From Pestalotiopsis fici W106-1 (taxonomy: Eukaryota; Ascomycota; Sordariomycetes; Amphisphaeriales; Sporocadaceae): DNA of 64,000 bases. Location: NCBI RefSeq assembly GCF_000516985.1, contig NW_006917092.1, positions 6,017,888 through 6,081,887 of the forward strand, given 5' to 3'. Made by a program: the position numbers and the translations under genes. Positions 1 to 10,695 of the stretch are shown one piece after another. Positions within the stretch are counted from its first letter, which is position 1; the number at the start of each line of letters is the position of its first letter. The notes beneath the pieces are model-generated. The model saw only the letters and a list, made by a program, of their open reading frames with translations. It ran no database searches and had not been told where the DNA came from.

Positions 1-181
1 ACGTCGCAAATGAATATAGGATAGTAAAGCTCTAGTTGACATGAATCATGCCAATTCGGGCTCGACGCTGTTGGATTATTCAACAAACCGAGGTATCTTG
101 GTACGAGGATAGCATGGGTCATTTCTCTTATTTCCGGAGGAACATTGCTTAGTACACTTAGTTTCCTTTTACTTTAATATT

Positions 182-3100
182 ATGCTTGTACCTGCTACTT
201 ATCTTTACTCTTTATTGCAACAGACGCCAGAGCCGCAAGTCACGTCCCGGACTTCCCCAGCGCCAAATCTTCAGGCCACCGACGTGTACGTCAATTGTCC
301 TGTTGTATGACCTCTTGTCGCGCGAAAATGACCCCTAATCTCAATTTACCTCTAGGTCTAACCGACGCACTCGAGAACCTGACAATGGGGAGCTTCCGAA
401 TAAACGACGACCCGGCGCTCGACCACGTGCATCTCAAGCATGCCAGTCCTGCGCGGCTGCCAAGATTCGATGTGACAACTTGACGACTTGTCGTAGGTGC
501 AAGGCAAGGGGAGTCGTGTGCCTAAGACCTGTCAGAGCAGTGCATTTGCACAACGAAACGACAAGTCCATCTACCATCACAGCTCCCATTGCTCCAGTAC
601 GCCAGCAGAGCCCTAGCGAAAGTCTGTCTCAATGCCATGTCACCAACCAGTCAGATCCTACGAAGACGACCCCTTGTTCTAGCGAGCGATCTAATGTGGA
701 TACTTTTGTCAACAATGACAACGACGACAACAATAATAGCAGCAACCCATCTGTGTTACTCTTCGCCACTTCACCCTCGACTTGGCCAGTCATTTCCGAA
801 AAGACATACAACCCTCCACAAACTGACGCGTCCGAAGCACGCGACGCAGTATACCAAGAGGAGGGACACGCTAATGGTTTCTTCGATTTGTTTCCAATCG
901 CCGCGCAACAATGGGCAAATTGGCGGCAGCCCATGGACTGGGATCTAGATCAGCCGTTCCTGAACGCTCTTATGCCAATCGACGTTCAAGATGGCGAAAA
1001 TCAGCGCCCCGTTGACCTGGATGCCAGGATGGAAACGCCAATATCATCAAACGGTACCGAAAGCGAAGCCAAAATCTCCAAGTATGCCGTTGATACATAC
1101 AACGACACACTGGGCACTTGGCACCCGAAACCCAAAAATTATTTTGCCGCAGAGAAAACCTTTCTTTCGATACCTCTAGAGATGCAAGAGGACATATTAG
1201 GATTCCCAGAGAGTCTTGAGTCGTCTGTGATCAATCATCGTCTGATGCCTGCCAGACGAGATGATATTATTGTCGTCGTGAATGGTCGTTTCTCCGGAGG
1301 CCAGCCGCTGTCATCTATCCAGTCCTTCCCCTCGTCTGCGGTTCTCGACAAGTTCCTTACAGTGTTCCTCACGATGCAAAAGAGTCAGTTGTGTAGCTTC
1401 ATACACCTTCCCACGTTCGATCCCAATGTTTGCGACCTCTCACTTTTAATGACGTGCATTGCCGCGGGGGCCACTGCGTCGCCCACTCTTGCTGCTCAGA
1501 TGTTTGGATTTGCATTGCTTGAGATCTTGCGCTGGTATATACCAACCTTGGTAAGTCGACAGGTTTCCTGGGGTCGAGCCTGGCGGACTGCCTTGACCAT
1601 TGGGTTGTCATTCTTACTTGTGCTAGGCAGACAATGACAACACTCTGACTCGATCCATCCCGTTCGTGCAATCGTTAGTAATTCTATCAAACGTCACGTT
1701 TTGGAGCGGTGATAAACGCAAATCAGAAATCTCGGACATCATGGCTGAATTTGCTGTGACAGTAAGATACCTTTGCCACACAAGGCTGTAAAGTCAGCTA
1801 ACATTGTCGTTATAGATGATTCGTCACGCTCGCCGACTGGCTGGATCTTCGTATCTGTCCATTGTTCCCATACCAAACAGTACACCCTCACAGCTAGAAC
1901 TCACTTGGAGACATTGGGTCAGCCAAGAATCCGGTAAAAGGTAATTTCTTAACCTAATTGCCATGATCGGTCCCTGACTTGTTGACACTGAAAAGGACCG
2001 TATATCAACACTTGATGAATTGTATACAGCGTGCTGTACTTAGAAACACCGTCGTCATAATGTCATGCACCGAGGTCTGCACACCAATCCCGGAGGCGGA
2101 CCAACTATGGTTTGCACAGTCAGCTCTTGAATGGGCCTCGACTCATGGGGGGCTACAGGCCAGTAGAGATCGCCACCCGCTCTCGCTAACAGATTGTTTT
2201 ACCAGTGCTACAGCATGGCAGTCGGTTCCGACGTTGCAAGACCGCAATTTGGCCAAATCAATGATTCTATACTCCTCAATATCGATGCTAGTAGAGGATC
2301 ATCGTCGCAGCTTCGTGTTTAATCTTCAAGCTGACCGTAACTGGGCTTACGAAAGGATATCTGATTCATCGACAGCATGGCACATAGCCTCCCTTCTGGA
2401 TGAAATGCGTGGGTCTATGAGTAAGGACTCCCTGGGCGGCAGTTCAGCCAACGCAATGTTTCTACTTGAATACTACGGCCTTTACTCTTCAAGCCCGAAC
2501 TACTTGGCGGAAGCGCTCCTCGGCGATGAGCGATTCGGGTCGTCTCGGAAGGCTCTGTCTTGTTTGAGGGACTGGCGGAAGACTCGCTTGGCGAGGACTG
2601 CCGTTTGGCACGCTGGTCAACTCTTTCGTCTTGGCAGATCAATTACATCCAAGCAGGATATGGATTTCGAGGTTTTTGCTATGTACCAGGCCGTTCTATG
2701 CTTATGGATGTATGGTTATGTGAGCCATGAATCCTCGTCATCCTTACCTGGATCAATTACGCCAAAAGAACCATCGGGCAGCAAACTGTTAGAGGAACCC
2801 AGAATTCGTCTTGATGGAGCTGAGTCTCTGGAAAGTCAGCGATGGGTCAGTCATAATCGAGGTACTCCTTACATCGCAAAATCGAGCAGCATGATTGGAG
2901 TGCTAGACTCTGCTACAGAGATTATACCGATCACTGCCGCTAATAATGCGAAGATGTCTTTCATAATACCCCTGGTGGGCATGATGGAGACGCATTTTTC
3001 TCTCGAGCAGGTCGGCAGACGGCTTCCTATACTTTCGCATATTTGTCGGATTCTACGTGCCTTGGGGCGAGTGCCACAGCTAGAGAACTGGGCTGAATGA
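182..3100 (+). CDS. Zn2Cys6 fungal transcription factor
   Basis: Nuclear regulator, probably of the adjoining tailoring genes. I join five exons: 182-285, 356-1550, 1627-1761, 1816-1940 and 1996-3100. They sum to 2664 nt (887 aa) in one frame. The binuclear zinc cluster spans about positions 438-525 and reads C-x2-C-x6-C-x5-C-x2-C-x6-C. It begins CQSCAAAKIRC and continues CRRC...C, preceded by basic residues (NKRRPGARPR). A low-complexity Asn/Asp stretch follows, then a region with FIHLPTF typical of the fungal-specific TF middle domain. Introns have clean GT-AG ends (for example GTACGT..CTCTAG, GTAAGT..TGCTAG). The start at 182 is the first ATG in frame with the zinc cluster after the first intron is removed. 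The target genes are inferred from position only. Confidence 0.85.
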
Positions 3101-4068
3101 ATGGAAAAACGGATTCCTAATTACACTCACTTTGATGCAACTGATTGAGAGTTTGTAATTGTCTGCCATGCTTAGCTAGTTACTCCGTAGTGATAGCAGA
3201 ACTGGGCAATGGTGGCTTAATTATAGTTGATTAAGCTGATTCGAAAATTTCAAGTTTTAGTCTCACTGATAAGCACAACGAAAATGAGACACGCTCACTT
3301 GAGCATCGAACAATTGAGCACTTGGCATCATCGCTGGAAGCGTATAGTGCCTAGCCAGTCGAGCTAGTGATGAATAATTGTTAAAGGAATGTCCTAAGCC
3401 GTACCAGTCGGTCCTTGACAAACCCGAACCGGACGATGCCATTAATATACCGAATAGCGCCAATCCTCGTCACACTCCAGCGCGTCAAGAAATTGACGCT
3501 TCTCTGCAGCCTCGAGCCACGGTCGGCATGCCGAAATGGCTCCACCCTTTGCACACGGGTCCTTCATTGTGTGTGTCAGGTACAGAAATATTGCTCTGGG
3601 CCAGAATCCGCTCTATTCTCGCTTTTAGGGCGAGGGACCTTTTGGTAAGCACCTGGTACACGTGGAAACAACGGGAGATTGAATGATAAAAAGTGACGCT
3701 GATAAAAAGTGACGCTTGTATTGTCGAGCTACGTGGCCATGAGAATGATGATCGTTTAAAAGGATCTCTCAATTTCCAGGTGCCAAGTGAAGCTACGGAA
3801 AGCGTGGTGTAGAAAAGAGGGCGGAAAAGGCGTTGTGGCTGCGGGGGATGTTGGTACCAGTACTTAGTGCAGTGTCTTAGCACCTAACATCGCTATTTGT
3901 CCCCACGTTGAACAAATTACAGACAGGCTAGGACTTGGGACAGAAATGCTCATGGCCGCCATGGTTGGAGTTCAATTCTACGGAGACGATTTTATCCGTC
4001 AACACACATGCAAAGACATTCTCACATTTACATGCAAATGCTAAGATCCAGTAGGCTAATTGCCTTTC
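3101..4068. other. Intergenic region, tandem 16-mer and CGG-N4-CCG palindrome
   Basis: No convincing gene is visible. Two items stand out: a 16-bp direct tandem repeat (GATAAAAAGTGACGCT twice, about 3683-3715) and a perfect 12-bp palindrome TCGGCATGCCGA at 3533-3544. The same palindrome recurs at 6478. Confidence 0.5.
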
Positions 4069-4345
4069 AGATTGAAATGGGGAATGAAAACCAAATCAAG
4101 CAAAACCTCACCTAAGACGGACAGCCGTAAAAGGCCGTTGTCTTTGTATGGTTTTTGATCAAATAGCACATAAAGTCTTGAAGTATATGGCAGCTGTATC
4201 AAGTAAAGAAAACGATAGATCATCTCCCTGTACGCTAAACGCAGCAAAAACAAAGGTTTATAAGTCCCTTCTAGACCATTGAGCCACCCTAAGCTAAGCC
4301 TCCATAGCCACTATTAGTGGCCATCTCCAGCGCCCCCACATCAAG
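4069..4345 (-). repeat. Dispersed repeat, copy 1 (inverted relative to copy 2)
   Basis: About 275 bp that aligns, read on the minus strand, almost throughout with 21821-22088 on the plus strand. Shared blocks include GATGTGGGGGCGCTGGAGATG-like starts, GGAGGCTTAGCTTAG, GTGGCTCAATGGTC and ACGGCTGTCCGTCTTAGGTG. The ends may form imperfect inverted termini (TTGATGTGGGG against TTGAAATGGGG), which would fit a MITE. I see no target-site duplication and no coding capacity. Confidence 0.75.
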
Positions 4346-4472
4346 ATTCAGCGGGAATGCCGAACTTTCGAATCGCTCAAGGCTATCCGGCTCTCCGACT
4401 TTTATTAAAGGTTTTTAAGATTTGCCATTGACGCAAAAATCAATGGTATTTGACAACAAACTTGTTTCATTT

Positions 4473-6279
4473 TCAGAATGATATGCTGTCGCATTCTCTC
4501 TCTATCAAGTATTGATGAGCTTGACTCCGAATCTTGATGCTAACTGGGAAAGGTGGAGTCGTAGTCGCTGAATGCAACGGTTTCGACGTATCAAGGGGAG
4601 GGGCGTCATCAGGCTGGGAAAACTCAAAGCAATACAAAAGTCGCGCAAGGGCAATGAACAGATTCGAATTGGCGACATTGTATCCAACACAGGCTCTGCG
4701 TCCTAAATGAGAGTATCGTTTGGTTAGGTTCTCATAGCTTTCTAAACTTGGAAATGAACGGAATGCTCACCGGCACCAAATCCGAGGTGACCTTTCAGAG
4801 GTTTATCAATATCCTCATTCAAGAAACGCTCTGGCCAGAATCGCTCAGGCTCTGTATACTCATCCGGCGAGTTCGAATTAGCCCAATGATTCCAGGTGAC
4901 GACCGTTCCAGCCGGTATTGTGTACCCTTCGAAGACATCGTCACAAATCAGCGCGTGAGGTATACCTGTCTCCCCAATGCAAGGTCTGTTGATACGAGTG
5001 TCAGTATCGGCGCAAAGATCCTGATACGATTCCAAGACTTACTTCCACCGAACGCTCTCTTTCACAACCGCTTTGACCAATGGAAGATCTGGTGCGTCCT
5101 GTTCCGTCGGCAGTCTCTCTGCATTAGCCCCGCACACCTTGTCGATTTGCTCACGAACTCTTTCAACCCAGTCTGGCCACAGTATTGCCGCGGCGACGCA
5201 TTGTGTCAACGAAACGCGAGTGGTGTCTGTGCCAGCCTCGATCAAGGCTCCAGCTATAAAGAGTAACTCATCCTCTTCAAATTCGTCTCCTTTCCCAGAT
5301 TCATAAAACTGGGACATGAAACAGTTATTTTGCACGCCGGATCTCATTCGCTCACGAAGGGCGTTCATCTCCTTCTCATAAAGACTGCCCATGGGTAATT
5401 AGCATTGAAGCGCTTCCCGGTAAATCCTCGCTTTAGCTGCCCTTACCTTCTGGTACGACGGTATAGCTTGTCGCCCCACCATCGCCACGGCTGTAGGCTC
5501 TGGGGCAAAGGCAAGTTCAACAGGAAGGGGAAGTTGTCGACAAAAGAACGACCGGGTTCAAGGTAAGGAACAAACTGCTCTGCTACTGCCAGTAGTTCCT
5601 GCAGGCGATTGTCTGCGCCTGCCCGTTGTCCGAAAACAACACTCATGATGACGGATCCCGAAAAGACTCCATGACTAATGAACCAGCTTTCTGGTTGCTT
5701 CAAGTAATTGTATAGCAAGATTTTTGATTCAATGTCTTGAAATGGCCCAAATACATTCGCCTGAGTCGAATCCAGGATTTGGTGCATGATCTTACGCTCA
5801 CGGCGCCAAAGATCGCCGTAGGGCATGAGAAGAGTTCTCTTTTCGTTTGATATGACTCGGTAAGCCATGGGGAGGTTCATCCGAGATGAGTATATAGCTG
5901 CTCTCTTTTCGAGTAATTCGTGGACAACGCGCCTCGAGTTGAGGAACAGCCAGTATGTTCCTCCTATGTTGATAGTGAACCTGAAAAGTATTAACAGCAG
6001 AGACCACCGGCCCATGCAGGCATCGTTGCGTGCTTACATCTCGCCATGTCTCTTGGCCAGGTCTTGAAAATGCAGACACGCATTGCTTGCCGGGATTTGA
6101 TGGGCGTTCCCAACCAACGGCAAACCTGGAATTAGATTGGGCAAGTTGTATTTCTTTGCGGAGCGCACGCGCTCAGTGACTTTCCAGGCAATCCATATGA
6201 ATAAAAGGAGCACGCTGCCGAGGGTAGCGCTTCTGGTGACTGAGACATGACTTTCTGTCAAGTTTTCAAGTAGAGCCAT
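4473..6279 (-). CDS. Cytochrome P450 monooxygenase
   Basis: Membrane-anchored haem monooxygenase, probably ER-bound. Five exons on the minus strand (6279-6038, 5980-5447, 5384-5043, 4985-4771, 4702-4473) sum to 1563 nt (520 aa), the normal P450 length. Visible features are an N-terminal hydrophobic anchor (LGSVLLLFIWIAW), the proline hinge LPNLIPGLPLVGNAHQ, I-helix AGTDTT (residues 309-314), K-helix ExxR as ESVR (368-371), PERF, and the haem loop FGAGRRACVG with Cys449. The overall style (ending of exon 1 and start of exon 2, GGTYWLFLNSRRVVHELLEKR region) recalls the O-methylsterigmatocystin oxidoreductase-like fungal P450s. It is divergent from the SDR gene at 6787, about 0.5 kb away. The substrate is unknown. 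Confidence 0.9.
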
Positions 6280-6786
6280 CTTGGCCTGCAGAATGAAGAA
6301 TGCTGTGAACTCACAACTTGAAGATCGGCCAAGTAATCTGTGAATTTTCGAAGTAGATGAGCAGCATGTGTTAGTTGATGCTGGCTTAGCCTTTTGAAAC
6401 TTATTTATTTTGATGCTTGGCCTGCGTCTTGACCCCTACCCATTGATCAACGCATGTCATGCTGCCAACGCCAAGTTTCGGCATGCCGAGTTCGCGTGAT
6501 GCATGCTAGGTTCAAATTGATTCTTGCCGCGACCTCCACGTCACGACACGAATCGATTATTAAAATTTGATCCCGCTGCTAGACTAACATCATTTATTGT
6601 ATTTAAATCGATCAACATTTACATGCAAGCATGACCAAGAAAATGATTATGCTATTTGTACTAGATGTTGGCATACTAGGTAGTGACCTCTGAGAACACA
6701 GCATCCTTGCTCAAACTCTTCTAAAATTCCCCACCGAAATTGATCCACGCCTTTCAGTCAAAAGAAAAGCCCTCTACTCACCTACA
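6280..6786. promoter_or_regulatory. Shared divergent promoter of the P450 and SDR genes
   Basis: This 507-bp gap lies between two divergent start codons. It contains the 12-bp perfect palindrome TCGGCATGCCGA (6478-6489), a CGG-N4-CCG arrangement as bound by many Zn2Cys6 dimers, and AT-rich TATTTAAAT-like sequence near 6600. Regulation by the 182-3100 protein is an inference. Confidence 0.5.
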
Positions 6787-7581
6787 ATGGAATCGGAACA
6801 AGGCAAAATGACTTTGACAGATAGGGTAGCAGTAGTCAGCGGGTCTTCGTCAGGGATTGGGGCAGCAATTGCTCAAGAGTTGTCAAAGCGCGGGGCCCGA
6901 GTAGTCATTAACTACCCATTCGAAGCTGAAAAACAAAGAGCCGAAACCGTACAATCTACGCTGGCGAGATCCACCGAATCCATCATTGTCGAAGCCGATC
7001 TGTCAACAACCACTGGCCCCACCAAATTAGTGGAAGCGGCCGTTGCAGCTTTCGGAACAATCGACATACTTGTCAACAACGCTGGCATCGTTGTACCTGC
7101 TGACATGGAAGATGGAGATGAAGAACGACTCCTCCGGGCGTGGGATGCCACAGTCAATCTCAACGGCCGGGGAACGTTGTTGCTCACTCATGCGGTTTTG
7201 CAGCATCTATCCAAGAACAATTCGCGGATCATCAACATATCTAGCATTAGCACTCGCGATCCGGAACCCTTTGCTCTTATTTATGGCGCCACCAAAGGCA
7301 TGGTTGACAGCTTCACCAGGACCTGGGCTCGATACCTGCCCCGCAAATATGGATGCACCGTCAATGCTGTGGCCCCGGGGCCTATCGGGACAGAAGCGCT
7401 TCTTACCGCTCCTCTGCCTCTACAGGATTCGGTGCGGGAGACCTACGAGCGAACACCTATAGCGCCCCGGATGGGCACAGTATCAGAGGTTGCCTGGACG
7501 GTAGCTATGTTGTGTGAGGAAGAGGCCAGCTGGTTGAATGGGCAGTACATTCACGTCGATGGAGGACTTATACTATTCTGA
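6787..7581 (+). CDS. Short-chain dehydrogenase/reductase
   Basis: NAD(P)-dependent oxidoreductase of the classical SDR family. It is a single exon of 264 aa, the usual length. The dinucleotide-binding motif GSSSGIG is at residues 19-25 and NNAG at 97-100. The catalytic Ser is near 152-153, with Y166-GAT-K170 as the YxxxK pair. PGPIGTE near 198-203 and a C-terminal HVDGGL complete the fold signature. The closest style is the SDRs of fungal polyketide clusters that act on ketones or hydroxylated aromatics, but the substrate cannot be read from sequence. It shares a promoter with the P450 at 4473-6279. Confidence 0.92.
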   Translation: MESEQGKMTLTDRVAVVSGSSSGIGAAIAQELSKRGARVVINYPFEAEKQRAETVQSTLARSTESIIVEADLSTTTGPTKLVEAAVAAFGTIDILVNNAGIVVPADMEDGDEERLLRAWDATVNLNGRGTLLLTHAVLQHLSKNNSRIINISSISTRDPEPFALIYGATKGMVDSFTRTWARYLPRKYGCTVNAVAPGPIGTEALLTAPLPLQDSVRETYERTPIAPRMGTVSEVAWTVAMLCEEEASWLNGQYIHVDGGLILF

Positions 7582-7992
7582 CGTTGGAGACGGCAAGAAC
7601 AGTGCAGGCCCTCAGAGGCATAGGCTGTCACTATTGAATTGAACTTCAATTTACTCAATTCATGCTCTCAAGTGATTTAAATTCTTGCTACAACTCAGAT
7701 GTGATTCTGTTCCGGAATTATTTCATCAATTATAGTCGCCCCTGCTGGGTGCAATGATTCAGATGAATTATCTAGAGTGAAGGAATTCCGTTAGTGAATA
7801 AAAGAGTGGTTGGACATTGAAAACTTGTTCATCGCCATCTATATGTTCCTAATTGTTCTAATGGGACTAGTATCCCAAATAAAGATAAATTTAATGATGG
7901 TGTGCATCTACTAAATTACTAGGTGAATAAACAGATTTGATAACCCTTCATGTTAGGTCACCCGAAAACTGCAACACTACACAGCCACAGCA
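7582..7992. other. Intergenic, 3' flank of the SDR
   Basis: AT-leaning sequence that presumably holds the SDR 3' UTR. No coding pattern or repeat is recognised. Confidence 0.4.
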
Positions 7993-8365
7993 TCATCTCC
8001 AACAAATACCTGCGATCATCAAGGCTACAGTCTTGGACTCAAAATCATTATTGGGGAGCGCGATAGCATCTTGACAGAGTTTTAGTATTTCCCGCAACGT
8101 AGGATCTGCAATCTCGTAGTCGAACAGCTTCTTGGAAGCAATCTCGACGGTATCAGTAGTGCCGGGCGCAATAGTTTACTCCATGCAGTCGGCCAACCGC
8201 CAGGGACTGGGAGCTTTGGCAGCGGCAGTGTGACAGCAGGCTTGGGTGTTTCCTCGCTATGTGCTATATACACTTGAGGGAATCCTCAAAGGAGATGAAA
8301 TCTAGAAGTTTGACAACATACTCGGCAGCTTCGATAGATTGGACTGAGCATTGCATTGACACCAT
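7993..8365 (-). pseudogene. Decayed gene relic of unknown family
   Basis: On the minus strand three protein-like stretches follow one another in different frames. The first begins with ATG at 8365 and includes AAEYVVKLLDFISFEDSL. The second includes EETPKPAVTLPLPKLPVPGG. The third includes FDYEIADPTLREILKLCQ and ends in TGA at 7993-7995. Each looks coding-like, with helical amphipathic composition and no low complexity. Joining them needs about two frameshifts, so I read this as a relic. I do not recognise the family. A small spliced gene is possible, but no good splice sites connect the pieces. Confidence 0.4.
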
Positions 8366-10695
8366 CACTCTAATGCACCGTGGTAGAGAAGCATGTAGTA
8401 TTAGACGATTTTATATCTAATGATGACGCTTTGGAATTCTCTTGGGCCTTCAAGGCTAAGCAATACGTGTACCTGGTGGCTTCACTGCTGGAAATGTACT
8501 ACTTTGCCGCGATTGTTGTGCCATGACAAACAAGACTGCTACCCATATTATGAAGGGTGCACCGTTCCTTACGCAAATCATTCCTCGGTATGCATACCGA
8601 TTTTGCATGCTTGCGTTTACACAAATAAGCAGCACTTTGCGCACCCATCAGTCTGTCTTTGTGACCTCGGAGAAATCAACTTCGCAGAGACTAGTGAGGC
8701 GTTTACCCTTCAGTACTATGCGGCTTGAACATAGACCTAAATATCGTCATTCGATTAAAATACAATGAATATCACAAAGACGCCTGCAATTGAAAGGAAC
8801 GTGGGGCATCTAAGTTGCGAGACTGCTGGGCTGGAGTGCTGCGCAGGCCATTCAACATGAACCTCGCCACGTCAATGTTTTTGTGCATGAATAAATTAGA
8901 ATACGTCATTTAACGCGTTAAAACCTCTATCTTTCCCCTAACGCAAATCCCAGACATGCAGAGTAGTGATCATAGATGTACACGTACTGAGCCCTGATCC
9001 AAGGATCAATTCGGAAAATCGAATCATGTAGCTTGACGAGCAACACGATTAGTACCATCGTCATGATGCAGGGTTGCTTAGAGATTTGTAAATGTCTGTA
9101 ACGAGTAGGAAACACGTGAATGGGCTCTCCTAAGTCTTGTTTGCGGGCTCAGCACATCAATGCATCATGTTGTTGGTCTATTTTCTTTTCCCATTGTTCC
9201 CCTGAAGCGCCTCACGCCAATAAGCTCTTGACATGGTCATTGATCCACTCACGTAACCAGCCCTGACCGCAGATTTTGAAGTAATCTAATTGTAGTGAGA
9301 CTCATATCCGCTGCTGCTTATGGGATAGCCGTTATGCGAGAAGCTGCATTGATGTGTTTTTACTTTGCTAATGTTTCGGGCTGGCATCCATTGACTCTTA
9401 TCGGCGCACTTCCCCAACTATTGGAGCGCTCTTGGTTGGTCGTTGATGCAATTGAACTGTGATGCAAAGCGACGGTCGCGGGAAACCATTGCCATCCGGC
9501 CCGTCGTGGAAGGTTGGCACCACCGCGGCTGCGTAGTAACCGACACAAGAACTACCTACACAGTAGATCTTGCAGCCATACGCAATGCGATACGGCAGGA
9601 AGAGCCATTGTCAATTACTATAATAGGTAGGTACAGGCGCAGGCCTCATTCCGTCGCCAGTAGCTTCTTAAATTATGCTTCAAAGTATGACTCCTTCACA
9701 CCGGAATTTGCCCCGGCATGTCCCCGGATTTTGCCCTGAATGACGCGGAATGTATTAGCCTCAAAGGACCCACGCTGAGGCGCCGCCGTACTGTGTATGG
9801 ATACATCGCTGGATCTGTATGTACAGGGCCGTGGCAAGGTGGGAAAGCCTCATTTCCCCAAAGGGAGGAAGGCGATAAGCGTACATGCAATGCTAGAGGC
9901 GTTGGCTTGTATGCACCCACACGCGCACCCCGGCTCGACCCCCGACGTCGTGGAACGTATACAGTATCCGCAGCAAGGAACTTTGCTGACAACAAGAGGT
10001 GGAAATAGTGAGAAGTATTACGCCGTCGATTTCACTACTAGGCCAAAACTGTAATGAACCATAATGTACTTCTTGTCACCTTTAGCTTGACAAGTTTTTA
10101 GTTTACACTGGGTAGTATTTCATAGGTCGAAATGCTGCTAAGCGTGTATATGCATAAAATGAAAGACCAAGGTTCTGTTTATGTTATGATTCTTGCAAAG
10201 TCATCCATGTAACTCGCTTTTTCGCGGAGCAAAGCCTGTAACCTCGGTCCCTCCGGCTAGCCGGCTAGTTCTAGGAGCAAATTGCTGGCTGAATCCTCGC
10301 ACGAAAGACCCAACCTCCATGAACCTGCAGGTGACCATCTAATAGCGAGGAATCTCAGAGTCGAACAAGATATGTACAGGCAGTCTTATGATCTGGCAGC
10401 TTTGCCTTTCGGTGCCAATGTACTGTGTTTGTGTAAGCACTAACCGCGGCTACTTTTAACGGGCCTTTGAATTTATAATACTTTTCCTGAGGGTTTTTGG
10501 TTTTGTCTCCCTGAAAATATGCTAAAACTGGTCTTACGTCTCGCTACATTTTTGCATTGAGAAGTTAACACTACCGACATACAAAAGAACATTTTGTGGG
10601 CTGCTTGGGCCACCTAGAATCTTCACGTTTTGATAGGATCTGCCCCCATTGCACAAGCATATTTGTTAGCCAACAGTCTATAACCGCCCCAAGCC
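8366..10695. other. Long intergenic region
   Basis: No supported gene in 2.3 kb. Overlapping open frames on both strands at 9.4-10.05 kb have no recognisable domain and look like chance ORFs in more GC-rich DNA. A TAGGTAGGTA-type motif lies near 9626. A perfect palindrome CCGGCTAGCCGG (10253-10264, again CGG-N4-CCG) lies about 430 bp upstream of the MFS start. Confidence 0.4.

Noticed and set aside
9443..10054. Overlapping open frames on both strands in GC-richer DNA
   Set aside because: Frames overlap in both directions, have no domain, no plausible splice pattern and low-complexity reading; treated as chance.
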